A stretch of 64,000 nt of DNA from Streptomyces sp. NBC_01235 (GTDB lineage: Bacteria; Actinomycetota; Actinomycetes; Streptomycetales; Streptomycetaceae): the NCBI RefSeq assembly GCF_035989285.1, contig NZ_CP108513.1:1302001-1366000 (forward strand), given 5' to 3'. Shown here one piece after another: positions 1 to 8,926 of the stretch. How positions within the stretch are numbered: position 1 is the first letter of the stretch; the number at the start of each line of letters is the position of its first letter. Both the position numbers and the translations under genes were made by a program. Under the pieces are notes generated by a model, which did no database searches, was not told the origin of the DNA, and worked only from the letters and a program-made list of their open reading frames with translations.

Positions 1-1266
1 CAGTTCGTACCGTACGGGCAGCGAGCGCAGGCCCCGCATGAAGGGCGAGGAACGCCACGGCAGTTGGTCGACGGGGAGGGCGAGGTCCAGGTGGGAGAAC
101 CGCTCGAACAGCCGGCCCACGCCGACCGCCGCGACCGTCGAGGCGAGTTCGCGCGCCGGGCACTGACGGCGGCCCGCACCCCACGACAGGTGTGCCCGGG
201 TACTGACCGTGGTGCTCGGACACACGTTGTCGGCGAAGAGCGGGTCGGCGTGCGCCGCCGCGGAGGAGACCCACACCGGATCGCCCGCCCGGATGGTGTA
301 GTTGCCGAGCGGGGTGTCCTTGGCCGCGAAGCGCGGCACGAAGTTCACCAGCGGCGGCTTGCGCATGACCACCCGGTTCATGCTCTCCCTGACCATCCCG
401 GCGGACAGACTGGCACGCACGCCGCCCTCGCCCGAGATGACCTCGACCACCGTGTTGGAGATGAGGATGCCGACGTGGTCGGAGGTCATGCCCAGCAGCA
501 TGAACAGCTCACGGGCCAGCTCGTCGAGCGTGAGCTCGGGGTGCGCGGCCAGCAGGTAGGAGGGAAAGTCGTCGCCCGGCTTCTCCAGCTTCACCGCCGC
601 GAGTTCCGCCAGCGCCGCCAGCAGCCGCTCCAGGGCGGGCTCCGCGTCCGGACCGGCGTCCAGCACCCGCCACATGTCCATCAGCGCGTCGTCGCCCTGG
701 GAACCGGGGAAGCCGAGCAGATGGCTGGCCACCATCAGCGGCAGCGGACGGGAGAACTGGGCGGACAGGTCCGCAAGACCCGTACCGCCGGCCTGCCCCA
801 CCAGGCTGATCAGTTCGTCGGCGTAGGCGGTGACGGCCGTCTTCAGCCTCTTCGCCTGGGGGTGACGCGGGTCCTGGAACGGTTTGAGAGCCGCGTCCCA
901 CGCCGTCCGCAACGGCCGGTAGCCCGGCCCGCCCTGGATCAGCACATGATTGACCTCGAGGGACGGCCCGAGCGGCCAGTCGGCCGGCACCCGGCCCTCC
1001 GAGCGGGCCCGCCAGTTCTCCAGCCCCTTCGGCCACCCGGCGTCGTCCTGGAGCACCTCGAGCGCCTCGCGATAGCCGAGGACCAACCACGCAGGCACAC
1101 CCAGCAGATCGACCGGCGCGACCGGGCCGTGCCGCTGCCGCAGCCTCTCGTAGACGAGTGAGGGGCGTGTCTCGTAGTCCCGGGTCAGCAGCGGTTCGGG
1201 AGTCATCGTTTCCAACCGCGCGCCGTCCAGGTCCACGGATCCGCCGTCGCCCACCTGGGATTCCAT
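1..1266 (-). CDS. Cytochrome P450, conservon-like (C-terminus off window)
   Basis: Heme-thiolate monooxygenase-type protein; its last residues lie beyond the left edge. Read on the minus strand, the Cys-ligand loop is HLSWGAGRRQCPAREL, and the end MRGLRSLPVRYEL is typical of Streptomyces P450s. Two landmarks are unusual. The K-helix reads ESMNR, so E and R are four apart and the standard ExxR is absent. The I-helix reads LGMTSDHVG instead of an AGxxTT motif. CYP157-type P450s of Streptomyces conservons are known to lack ExxR, so I infer a CYP156/157-like protein, possibly beside conservon genes left of the window. The ATG at 1266 has GGAGGGG nine bases upstream; the ATG at 1206 is a weaker alternative. 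Substrate unknown. Confidence 0.85.
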   Translation of the reverse strand, partial: MESQVGDGGSVDLDGARLETMTPEPLLTRDYETRPSLVYERLRQRHGPVAPVDLLGVPAWLVLGYREALEVLQDDAGWPKGLENWRARSEGRVPADWPLGPSLEVNHVLIQGGPGYRPLRTAWDAALKPFQDPRHPQAKRLKTAVTAYADELISLVGQAGGTGLADLSAQFSRPLPLMVASHLLGFPGSQGDDALMDMWRVLDAGPDAEPALERLLAALAELAAVKLEKPGDDFPSYLLAAHPELTLDELARELFMLLGMTSDHVGILISNTVVEVISGEGGVRASLSAGMVRESMNRVVMRKPPLVNFVPRFAAKDTPLGNYTIRAGDPVWVSSAAAHADPLFADNVCPSTTVSTRAHLSWGAGRRQCPARELASTVAAVGVGRLFERFSHLDLALPVDQLPWRSSPFMRGLRSLPVRYEL

Positions 1267-1404
1267 GCTTTGCCGCCCCTCCGACACTCCCCGTACCGGC
1301 ATGTCTTCATTCGGTAGCCGGAACCCGGGGGGACCCTATCTCAGTCCCGGCCAACGGTGAACGACGGGGCAGGGGTCGGGGAAAACCGGGGCCCGGTGAG
1401 CTTC

Positions 1405-1410
1405 TACAGT
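1405..1410 (+). promoter_or_regulatory. -10 box of a probable leaderless promoter
   Basis: TACAGT lies six bases before the ATG at 1417. There is no purine-rich ribosome site before that ATG, so the transcript probably starts at or next to the start codon, as in many actinobacterial leaderless genes. No convincing -35 box is visible. Confidence 0.4.
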
Positions 1411-1416
1411 GCGGGT

Positions 1417-1638
1417 ATGGAGATCAGGTGCTCTCAATGCCAGGGGTTCGACCTGGAGCCGGGGTTCGTCGAGGACTCCGGCGACCACTCCCGGGGGTAC
1501 GCGCGGTGGATCCCCGGGCCCCTGCAACGCGGGGTTCTGGGCGGAGCCAAGCGCTTCGGCCGGCCGCGCTTCCAGATTGACGCCCACCGCTGCCGTGCCT
1601 GCGGCCACTTGGAGCTCTTCGCTCCGCACGAGGTGTGA
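1417..1638 (+). CDS. Small zinc-ribbon protein
   Basis: A 73-residue protein with two CxxC knuckles, CSQC near residue 5 and CRAC near residue 60. They frame a proline/glycine-rich middle (YARWIPGPLQRG). This is a one-domain zinc-ribbon arrangement, and the paired cysteines probably bind one Zn2+. An upstream in-frame GTG at 1357 would add 20 residues, but it has no ribosome site and the added residues are low-complexity, so the ATG behind the TACAGT box is preferred. It stands alone between two minus-strand genes. Function unknown. Confidence 0.65.
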   Translation: MEIRCSQCQGFDLEPGFVEDSGDHSRGYARWIPGPLQRGVLGGAKRFGRPRFQIDAHRCRACGHLELFAPHEV

Positions 1639-1723
1639 CGGGGCCGGCTGCATCGCCTCGCCCCGTCACCCGGCGCACCGCCTCGGTGCAACGGCCACGG
1701 TCAGCCGTACAGAGGCCGTGGGG

Positions 1724-2992
1724 TCAGGCGGGTTGCGGAGTGAGGCGCTCGTGTCCCTTGCGGTCGTAGTACCTCGTCATCGCGAAGCCGAAGAGCAGGG
1801 CGAGGGCCGTGCCGATCGCGATCATGATCCAGGAGCGGGTGAGTCCGGCGTCCCCGCGGGCGTCGAAGAAGAGGATGGCGCGCACGCCGTCGCTGAGCTG
1901 GCGCATGGGCTCGAAGTGGGACAGGAAACGGTAGAAGTCGGGGATCGCCTGAAGCGGGACCGTGGCGCCCGAGGACGGCAGGCCCAGGACGATGAACACG
2001 AACATGGACACCAGCTGGCCGATTCCGCCGAAGGCGGCGTTGATGGCCTGCACGCCCAGCCCGACGGCGAGGGCCGCGCAGTAGGAGAAGACCCACAACA
2101 AAGGCAGGTGGGAGGCGTCCATGTCGAGGATGGCCACGCATGACAGCATCACCAGCGAGGCGCTGACGAGCGTGATGCCCGCGGTCATGCCCATCTTCAA
2201 CAGCAGCGTCTGGGTGCGGTTGATCGGCACGGTGGGGCGGCGCGTGTGCCAGGGGCCGATCTCGTTGTCGGCGTAGCCGAGGGCGGTGTCGACGCCGTTG
2301 CTGATCACGTTGCCGCCCATGAAGCCGGCCAGTACGAGCAACAGGGTGTAGTAGAAGGCGGTCAGGCCGAGGCCGCTGTGGGCGCCGATGGGGTGGCCGA
2401 CCCTGGTGACGACGTTCACCGGGTCGGCGAGCAGCAGCCGGGTGGTGGAATTCGCCCGGGTGCCGACGGCTGCCGTGAGTTGTCTGCCGACGGTCCCCGA
2501 CACCTGGTGCGCCGCCTGGGTCGTGATCTGGGCGGCGAGGGAGGAGCCCAGGCTTCCCTTGCCGGGGTTGGTGAGCACGGTGAGCACCGGCCGTTGTGTG
2601 GCGCCGGTCGTGGTCAGAGCGGTGACCGAGTCGGTGAAGTCGGCCGGGATGACGAGTGCGCCGTAGACCTTGCCGGAGTCGAGCTGCTCCTGGGCCTGGG
2701 CGCGGGTGAGGGTACGCCACTCGGCCTTGCCGCCGGCGGTGTCGGCGCCGATCGCGGCGGCGACCTGGGTGCCAAGGTTCTGCTTCTGTCCGGCCGGCGG
2801 CTTGCCGGTGTCGCTGTTGACAAGAGCGATGGGCAGATCGTGCAGGTCCCGGTTGGGGTTGACGATCCCGCCCATGTAGAGCAGGGACAGCAGCAGGGCG
2901 AGCAGCCCTGTGAGGATCGTGGGCACCAACCACAGCTTGGGGCGGCGCAGCAGCGCGGCGGCACTGGCCTGAGGGGTGGTGGACTCGGCCAT
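1724..2992 (-). CDS. DUF3533 / YhgE-Pip-like membrane protein
   Basis: A 422-residue integral membrane protein. Helix 1 is at about residues 18-40 (LVPTILTGLLALLLSLLYMG). A roughly 180-residue extracytoplasmic domain follows (PIALVNSDTG, then a GALVIPADFTDSV segment), and about five hydrophobic helices fill the C-terminal half. This one-plus-five layout and the PIALVN signature match the YhgE/Pip N-domain and DUF3533 (SNG1-like, ABC-2-related) families, which have been linked to export or toxicant tolerance. The start is set by the ribosome site ACGGAGAACC just before ATG 2992; the open frame continues upstream without a better site. Cargo cannot be told from sequence. Confidence 0.75.
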   Translation of the reverse strand: MAESTTPQASAAALLRRPKLWLVPTILTGLLALLLSLLYMGGIVNPNRDLHDLPIALVNSDTGKPPAGQKQNLGTQVAAAIGADTAGGKAEWRTLTRAQAQEQLDSGKVYGALVIPADFTDSVTALTTTGATQRPVLTVLTNPGKGSLGSSLAAQITTQAAHQVSGTVGRQLTAAVGTRANSTTRLLLADPVNVVTRVGHPIGAHSGLGLTAFYYTLLLVLAGFMGGNVISNGVDTALGYADNEIGPWHTRRPTVPINRTQTLLLKMGMTAGITLVSASLVMLSCVAILDMDASHLPLLWVFSYCAALAVGLGVQAINAAFGGIGQLVSMFVFIVLGLPSSGATVPLQAIPDFYRFLSHFEPMRQLSDGVRAILFFDARGDAGLTRSWIMIAIGTALALLFGFAMTRYYDRKGHERLTPQPA

Positions 2993-3277
2993 GGTTCTCC
3001 GTTGATTCCGGGCTGTGCGAGTACCGAACAGCGACTGGCGGCGGTTGTACGAGCGATCCTGCCACCCGCAAGAGTCGCCCGGATGGGGCGTGCACCGGCA
3101 CAGGCCGCCGCGTCCCCCGTCTTCCTGCCCCTTGCAGTAGGAGAGACCAGGACGGCGGCGGGGGCGAGCGCGTCGGGTTCCTTCGCGCTGTTCGGGACCG
3201 GCGATGCCGACCGGGCCGTGACCGGAGTCGACGAGGGGCGAGTGGCAGGGCCGATGGGCCGACCCGCCCGGCACGAG

Positions 3278-4729
3278 CTATGCGCCGCGACGGACCCGGG
3301 CAGCCTTGCGGGCCTCGGCGATCTGGCGGCTCTCGGCAGACCGGCGGGACTCGCCGCCTTCGCGACCGGCCCGCCCCGGGCGGGTACCCATACCTCGGAA
3401 GGGGGCACCCCCACGCTTCGGGCGCTCCACGACCGGCCCGCTTCCGCCGACGGGGACACCGGAGGGGGCCTGGGCGCCGGTGATGCGGCTCAGCTCGGCC
3501 TCGCCGGAGCGGACCCGCGTGATCTGCGGCCTGATGCCCGCGTCGGACAGAAGACGGGCCATGTCCCGGCGCTGGTCGGGCAGGACCAGCGTGACGACGC
3601 TGCCGGACTCGCCGGCGCGCGCGGTTCGCCCGCCGCGGTGCAGGTAGTCCTTGTGGTCGCCGGGCGGGTCGACGTTGACGACGAGGTCCAGGGCGTCGAC
3701 GTGGATGCCCCGGGCCGCGACGTTGGTGGCCACCAGGACCGTGACGTGACCGTCCTTGAACTGGGCCAGGGTGCGGGTCCGCTGGGGCTGCGACTTGCCG
3801 CCGTGCAGCGCCGCGGCCTTGACGCCACTGCTCAGCAGGTGCTTGGTGAACCGGTCGACAGCGTGCTTGGTGTCCAGGAACATGAGCACGCGACCGTCAC
3901 GGGCGGCGATCTCGGTGGCGGTGGCGAACTTGTCGGCGCCGTGCACCTCCAGCACGTGATGCTCCATCGTGGTGACCGCGCCCACCGACGGGTCGACCGA
4001 GTGGACCACCGGGTCATGGAGGTAACGGCGCACCAGGAGGTCGATGTTGCTGTCGAGCGTGGCCGAGAACAGCATGCGCTGACCGTCGGGGCGTACCTGG
4101 TCCAGCAGTTCGGTGACCTGGGGCATGAAGCCCATGTCGGCCATCTGGTCGGCCTCGTCCAGGACGGTGATGTTCACCCGGTCCAGGCGGCAGTCCTTGC
4201 GCTCGAGGAGATCCGCGAGGCGGCCCGGAGTCGCGACGACCACCTCGGCCCCGGCGCGCAGCGCGCCGGCCTGCCTGCCGATCGACATGCCGCCGACCAC
4301 GGTGGCCAGCCGCAGCTTCAGCAACTGGGCGTACGGGGTGAGCACATCGGTGACCTGCTGGGCCAACTCGCGTGTGGGGACGAGGATCAGGGCCAGCGGC
4401 TTCCGCGACTCGGCACGCTGCCCGGCCGTGCGCACGAGGAGCGCCAGACCGAAGGCGAGCGTCTTGCCCGACCCGGTGCGCCCGCGGCCCAGGACGTCGC
4501 GTCCTGCGAGGGAGTTCGGCAACGTGGCGGCCTGGATCGGAAACGGCTCGTTCAGGCCGAGGCCGGTGAGCATCTCCAGCAACTCGGCCGGCATGTCCAG
4601 TTCACTGAAGGTCGCAGCCGCGGGGAGGGCCGGAGTGACGGTGACCGGCAGCGCGAACTCTCCGGAGGGTGTGGAACGGTCTGCGGCGCGGTCTGCGGAG
4701 CGGTCATTCGTGCGAGCTGCACGGCTCAT
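3278..4729 (-). CDS. DEAD-box RNA helicase
   Basis: A 483-residue ATP-dependent RNA helicase. Motifs in order: Q motif (FPIQAATLP, about 63-71), Walker A GRTGSGKT (83-90), PTRELAQQ (118-125), TPGRLADLL (167-175), DEAD (191-194), SAT, then ATNVAARGIHVDALD and HRGGRTARAGESG in the second RecA domain. A basic, glycine-rich tail follows. The start at 4729 has AGGAAGG five bases upstream; an extension to 4867 is open but lacks a site. The gene lies just downstream of a cold-shock protein gene in the same orientation, with a strong hairpin between them. A role in RNA remodelling, perhaps in the cold, is plausible, but co-transcription would need read-through. Confidence 0.92.
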   Translation of the reverse strand: MSRAARTNDRSADRAADRSTPSGEFALPVTVTPALPAAATFSELDMPAELLEMLTGLGLNEPFPIQAATLPNSLAGRDVLGRGRTGSGKTLAFGLALLVRTAGQRAESRKPLALILVPTRELAQQVTDVLTPYAQLLKLRLATVVGGMSIGRQAGALRAGAEVVVATPGRLADLLERKDCRLDRVNITVLDEADQMADMGFMPQVTELLDQVRPDGQRMLFSATLDSNIDLLVRRYLHDPVVHSVDPSVGAVTTMEHHVLEVHGADKFATATEIAARDGRVLMFLDTKHAVDRFTKHLLSSGVKAAALHGGKSQPQRTRTLAQFKDGHVTVLVATNVAARGIHVDALDLVVNVDPPGDHKDYLHRGGRTARAGESGSVVTLVLPDQRRDMARLLSDAGIRPQITRVRSGEAELSRITGAQAPSGVPVGGSGPVVERPKRGGAPFRGMGTRPGRAGREGGESRRSAESRQIAEARKAARVRRGA

Positions 4730-4850
4730 GGAGAGCCTTCCTCGACGGGGCACGCATCGAGGAATTCCCGACAGCAATAAGCCGATGAATTGCAAGAACG
4801 AGCCGAAAGTGAGACTGAAGTAATTCCGACCGGAATGCAGGAAGCAGCAA

Positions 4851-4882
4851 ACTGGGGCCCGCCACAAGGTGCGGGCCCCAGT
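4851..4882 (-). terminator. Terminator after the cold-shock gene
   Basis: A perfect 12-bp stem (4851-4862 with 4871-4882) with an 8-base loop, starting 19 bases past the csp stop. On the minus strand it is followed by a short T-rich run. It separates csp from the helicase gene. Confidence 0.7.
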
Positions 4883-4901
4883 CAGTTCATGCGCTTCGGC
4901 A

Positions 4902-5105
4902 TCAGGCGGGAGTGATGTTCTCCGCCTGCGGACCCTTCTGGCCCTGCGTGACGTCGAAGTTCACCTTCTGGCCTTCCTGGAGCTCACGGAAGCCCTGGGC
5001 GGCGATGTTCGAGTAGTGGGCGAAGACGTCGGGGCCGCCGCCGTCCTGCTCGATGAAGCCGAAGCCCTTTTCTGCGTTGAACCACTTGACGGTGCCAGTA
5101 GCCAT
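4902..5105 (-). CDS. Cold-shock domain protein
   Basis: A 67-residue single-stranded nucleic-acid chaperone of the CspA family. It begins [18 protein letters not shown] with RNP1 (KGFGFI), RNP2 follows as VFAHY, and the ending is NITPA, matching the usual 66-68-residue Streptomyces Csp. The ATG at 5105 has GAAGGAGAA at ideal spacing. The leader upstream contains a 23-bp perfect palindrome (5131-5153). The frame stays open to 5258, but that part is leader, not protein. Confidence 0.95.
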   Translation of the reverse strand: MATGTVKWFNAEKGFGFIEQDGGGPDVFAHYSNIAAQGFRELQEGQKVNFDVTQGQKGPQAENITPA

Positions 5106-5130
5106 GTCATTCTCCTTCGGGGCAGTGCCC

Positions 5131-5153
5131 AGGTTCCACACCGTGTGGAACCT
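5131..5153. promoter_or_regulatory. 23-bp perfect palindrome in the csp leader
   Basis: Arms AGGTTCCACAC and GTGTGGAACCT flank a single central base. The site lies 26 bases before the csp start codon. A one-base centre makes an RNA hairpin awkward, so a DNA operator for a dimeric regulator is the simpler reading. Confidence 0.5.
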
Positions 5154-5385
5154 TGTGTTGCCACAATGAACCCCGTCCGGATAAGCACCGGAGATACAAA
5201 AATGCCCGGCGACATATAGCCGCCGAGGCACTTGAAGTTTCGGGAACCACAACTGCAACTACCGCCCAGCGTAGCACGGCACATGCATTCGCACCACCTA
5301 TCGCTCGCACACGAAAGGTTAATTTTCAGATTACAGAAGGTGTGACAAAGGAAAATCGGCCGCCCACGCAACCGGGCGGCTCGCC

Positions 5386-5480
5386 AGGCGAGGAAGCTCA
5401 GCCGGACCTTACGGTCCGGATTGTCACGGTTCGTATCCACCAAACTCCGCTAGGACAACTGCCAGGCCAGCTCACGCCAG
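5386..5480 (-). pseudogene. Relic of a YjbQ C-terminus
   Basis: The minus strand encodes LVDTNRDNPDRKVRLSFLA, the characteristic end of YjbQ/UPF0047 proteins (compare LVDTNTSNTDRRVRLSFLG in the intact gene at 53469-53891). A stop codon precedes it in frame and no N-terminal part is present. It abuts the IS982-like element, which suggests deletion around an insertion. The rest of the 5154-5633 gap shows no gene. Confidence 0.55.
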
Positions 5481-5633
5481 CTGGATGATCGCCGGTGTCA
5501 GTGACCGCCCGTACAGGGGCTGACCGGCGTTCCCCACCGGTCCCCAAGGCACCCGGCAGGCCGTCGTCTCCAGGCACATCGTCGATCAGATCACGCGCGG
5601 GCGCAGTCTGGTCAAGCTCGTCGAGTCCGCCTA

Positions 5634-6626
5634 GATGATCGATTCCAAGGGGTGCCTGTAGAGACGTGGACGAGGGTGTCCAAGATCGTTGTTTTACGAA
5701 CAACCTGGACACCCTCGCGACGGCACTCTACGTGAGAACCGACGATCTGCTGAAAGCTGCTCCGCACCTGGCTCCATGGCGGCCGAGGGTGGGCATAGCG
5801 CCCAAGCTGAGCGACGCCGAACTGGTCACCCTGGCGGTGATGCAGGCCCTGCTCGGCTTCACCAGCGAGGCCCGCTGGCTCCGCCACACCCGCACCCACC
5901 TGCGCCATCTGTTCCCTTGCCTGCCTCAGCAGCCGGGCTACAACAAGCGCCTGCGGGCAGCGTCTTCGCTGATCCGCCGCACCATCCGGGTACTGGCCAC
6001 CGACACCGCGCTGTGGAGCGACGACGTGTGGATCGTGGACTCCACTCCGGTGGAATGCGGCCGCTCCAAGGAGACCGTCAAGCGCTCCGACCTGGCCGGC
6101 TGGGCCGAGTACGGCTACTGCGCCAGCCACAGCCGCTTCTTCTGGGGCCTGCGACTGCACCTGATCTGCACCCCGCACGGCCTGCCCGTGGCCTTCGCGC
6201 TGACCGGGGCCAAGGCCGTCGAGCGTGAAATCCTCCTCGACGTCCTTGCCGCCGAACCGAAACTGCTGCACGCCCGGCCGGGCCAGACCCTGCTCGCCGA
6301 CAAGAACTACTACGGCCGCAAGTTCGAGCGGGAGCTGGCAGAGCACGGCGTGCGGCTGCTGCGTCCGGCCCGCAAAGGCGAGGCCCCACGGGCCGGAGCA
6401 CACCTGCTCAAGCCGCTGCGTCAGCTGATCGAGTCGGTCAACAACACCCTCAAGGGCCAGCTCGACCTGGAACAGCACGACGGCCGTACTCCCGCAGGCG
6501 TGACCGTCCGCGTTCTGCAGCGCATCCTCGCACTCACCGCCGCCCTATGGCACAACGACCAGGCCGGACAGCCGATCCACCGCTCACTGATCGCCTACGA
6601 TCACTGACCCCTCGGAATCGACCATC
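5634..6626. mobile_element. IS982-family insertion sequence
   Basis: A complete-looking element of about 993 bp. Its ends are 20-bp inverted repeats with two mismatches: GATGATCGATTCCAAGGGGT at 5634-5653 and its partner at 6607-6626. It carries a single transposase gene. No clear target-site duplication is visible in the flanks. Confidence 0.8.
5666..6607 (+). CDS. IS982-family transposase
   Basis: A 313-residue DDE transposase. Landmarks are DSTPVECGRSKETVKRSDLA around the first catalytic Asp, LLADKNYYGRKFERELAEHG with a catalytic Asp, and the C-terminal ESVNNTLKGQLDLE with the catalytic Glu. Length and motifs match IS982. The start is uncertain. GTG 5666 gives ten extra residues, while relatives begin near TNNLDTLATALY, where this copy has ACG rather than a start codon. 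The first 50 bases of the frame form a long hairpin (arms 5672-5682 and 5706-5716) that may limit translation. Confidence 0.85.
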   Translation: MDEGVQDRCFTNNLDTLATALYVRTDDLLKAAPHLAPWRPRVGIAPKLSDAELVTLAVMQALLGFTSEARWLRHTRTHLRHLFPCLPQQPGYNKRLRAASSLIRRTIRVLATDTALWSDDVWIVDSTPVECGRSKETVKRSDLAGWAEYGYCASHSRFFWGLRLHLICTPHGLPVAFALTGAKAVEREILLDVLAAEPKLLHARPGQTLLADKNYYGRKFERELAEHGVRLLRPARKGEAPRAGAHLLKPLRQLIESVNNTLKGQLDLEQHDGRTPAGVTVRVLQRILALTAALWHNDQAGQPIHRSLIAYDH

Positions 6627-6986
6627 CAGGCCCGCCGGCGCGCCGTCAACGCACCTCATCGCGTGGCCCTGATGAGGGCCGGGGCATGCTTCGAGCGGGG
6701 CCACTTCGTCGAACACCCCAAGACCCTCGTGGCATGAGATCAGGTCACGAGCACCGGCCAGGCGCCACGACGTGCACCATGCAAGGGAGCGGGCCATGGC
6801 GGCGAAGCCGGGGATCAGGCAGAACTCGATTCTCGATGCTGAGCTCAACCTGCCCAACGCCGCTATTGCCACCGAGTTCTCCTACACACCCAAGACAGTC
6901 GAAGGAGAACCACCTCCATCCATCACAAATTGCGGCTATACGAACTCCCCAAGACGGAAACGGCACTCTCCCTCTGCAGACAGGGT
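6627..6986. other. Gap with no convincing gene
   Basis: Both strands hold only short frames without recognisable domains or good ribosome sites. The stretch near 6830-6960 is lower in GC than its surroundings. I see no RNA gene or terminator. Confidence 0.4.
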
Positions 6987-8669
6987 TCATAGACCATGCC
7001 GGTCAAGGATGGTGATCAGTTTGCGCCTGCGTTTCAACTCCGCCCGCAGACCGGCGAGATACGTGGTGAACTCGTCCTCTGTACCCAGCGACCGGTGGCA
7101 AGCGCGGACTTCGAGCAACAGCCTCGCCATCTGCTCGTAGACGCGGTCCCCGGTGGGTCCCTTCAGCGGCTCTACGAGCCGCAGGTACACCGCAAGCGCG
7201 TCGGCCGTGCGCGTCTCGCGCGAGAGGCCGGCGAGCTGCTGCCACTGCCGGTCGTCGGCACGGTCAGCCGCCTCCCGCCAAGCGGTGTCCAGGTCGCCGT
7301 CGTCGAGGAGCGCGTCGATCAGTACGGGCCCGCGGTGCCAGCCGCCGCGCTCCTGACGAGTGTCCTCGCGCAGAGCGGCCAGCGCCGCCGCCCGCTCGGT
7401 CTCCCAGCTGCCCGCGGCCCGGGCAGCAGCGCGCAGTTGCCGATAGGCGGCGAGGGACCGCTCGGCCAGGAAGCGATCTCGGCGGACTGCTACGGCCTCG
7501 GCCTTCCGGCCTGTCCGCGTGTAGCTGGCGCACACGTAGTCGACCAGGCGGCTGTCGACGTGTGCCTCGTTGGCGGTGTCCCGGAGTCCGCGTTCCGCCC
7601 ACGCGAGCGCGTCCTCGGGCCGGCCGGCTGCACCGAGCTCCTCGGCGATGCGCAGATGCGTGGCACCGGACGGCACCAGATCCTTCACGTACAGGGCGAC
7701 CAGCGCGTCCACGTCACCCTCCGCCTTGACCAGGCGCTCCATCAGATACCTCTCCGCCCAGCCACGCGGGCTGCGCCGCCGCGCCTCGGCCGCCAGCTGC
7801 CGCAGGCGGGCCAGCCCGACCTGCCCCAACACGTCGGCGTAGTCGAGCGGATCGAGGTCCGTCGCATCGTTCCGGTCACCGAGCACGTGGCCGACCAACC
7901 ACTCGGCCAGCCGCTCCGGGTCGGGGCGCTCGACTCCGCAAGCCTCCAGGTGAGCCTCGGCCACCGCGGCCACGGCCTGCCCGACCACGCCGTCCGAGTC
8001 ATCAATCTCCTCGTACGCCTCGCCGAGCGCCCGGATCGCCTCCTCGGCCAGGCCGACCGCGCGCGCCGCCTGCCCACCGGCGGTAAGGGCGCGCAGCGCG
8101 TCCGCCGCCTCCGCCACCTGCCGCGCGTACCCAGGGGCGTCCGCGTACTCGACGTACCCGTACCGGGCGAAGGGCCGCGGATCGAGCAGCGCCAGGACCC
8201 GTTCCCGAACCGCGCCCAGGTCGGAGCGCGCGGCCGCGGCCCGCAGCTCCAGCCGCCGACGCAACTCCCGGTCGCCGGCGACCTGTTCCCGCACCAGCCC
8301 GAGGAGCTCGTCCCGGGACAACGCCGTGAGCCACGCCTCCAGACCTGAGGCCCGCGTCCGGGCGGCGGCCCGCTGCCGCGGGATCGCCTCCGCCTGCCGC
8401 AGCACGGTCAGCCCCACCGCCACACAGTGCTTGCAGAAGTTGCCCTCCTGCCCGTACGGACAGTCGCACCAGCCCGAGATCCCGGTGCCCTCGCCGAGGG
8501 TGAGTTCCACCTCGTAGACGCCGGTGCCGTGCACCCTCGCGGTGACCGAGGCGTCCCCCACCTCCAGACCGCTCACCGCGTCCAGATACCCCAGCCCCCG
8601 CTCGAAGGACCGAGCCCCGGCCAGGGCCCGCAGCTCGTCTTCGCCGTATCCCACCACTTGCCGTGCCAT
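6987..8669 (-). CDS. SWIM zinc-finger protein
   Basis: A 560-residue protein. The SWIM motif (CxC...CxH) lies near residues 68-82 in WCDCPYGQEGNFCKHC, within the N-terminal domain beginning ARQVVGYGEDELRALAG. The rest is alpha-helical with TPR-like Ala/Leu/Arg repeats (EALAWAERGLRDTANEAHVD), as in large actinobacterial SWIM proteins. SWIM domains bind zinc and are linked to DNA or protein binding; the exact role here is unknown. The start at 8669 is chosen because the family begins MARQ; the ORF extends 20 residues further upstream. The gene is isolated on its strand. Confidence 0.8.
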   Translation of the reverse strand: MARQVVGYGEDELRALAGARSFERGLGYLDAVSGLEVGDASVTARVHGTGVYEVELTLGEGTGISGWCDCPYGQEGNFCKHCVAVGLTVLRQAEAIPRQRAAARTRASGLEAWLTALSRDELLGLVREQVAGDRELRRRLELRAAAARSDLGAVRERVLALLDPRPFARYGYVEYADAPGYARQVAEAADALRALTAGGQAARAVGLAEEAIRALGEAYEEIDDSDGVVGQAVAAVAEAHLEACGVERPDPERLAEWLVGHVLGDRNDATDLDPLDYADVLGQVGLARLRQLAAEARRRSPRGWAERYLMERLVKAEGDVDALVALYVKDLVPSGATHLRIAEELGAAGRPEDALAWAERGLRDTANEAHVDSRLVDYVCASYTRTGRKAEAVAVRRDRFLAERSLAAYRQLRAAARAAGSWETERAAALAALREDTRQERGGWHRGPVLIDALLDDGDLDTAWREAADRADDRQWQQLAGLSRETRTADALAVYLRLVEPLKGPTGDRVYEQMARLLLEVRACHRSLGTEDEFTTYLAGLRAELKRRRKLITILDRHGL

Positions 8670-8926
8670 ACCGGTATTCAACCGCCCCCGCAGCGTGGCG
8701 GGCACGAAAGCCGCCGACCTCACCAGCACGCCAGCGTGCTACAGAGTGGCGCCTGACAGCACACGACGGCTGTCGTTGGAGCCATGCTGGCCCAACCCGA
8801 GACACCCAGCGCGTCCTGCGAACCGAATCCAGCATGACGCCCGGCCGGGCGTGAACGCCGGCGCGCTCCTCCTCCCCGTACCAGTCGTCGAGGAACTGCC
8901 CGGCGCGGGAGCCGAACCGGGTCACG

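Noticed and set aside
2246..4780. 844-codon plus-strand open frame
   Set aside because: It lies antisense to the DUF3533 and helicase genes, has no domain, and its composition (Gly/Val/Arg/Gln) is typical of a high-GC shadow frame.
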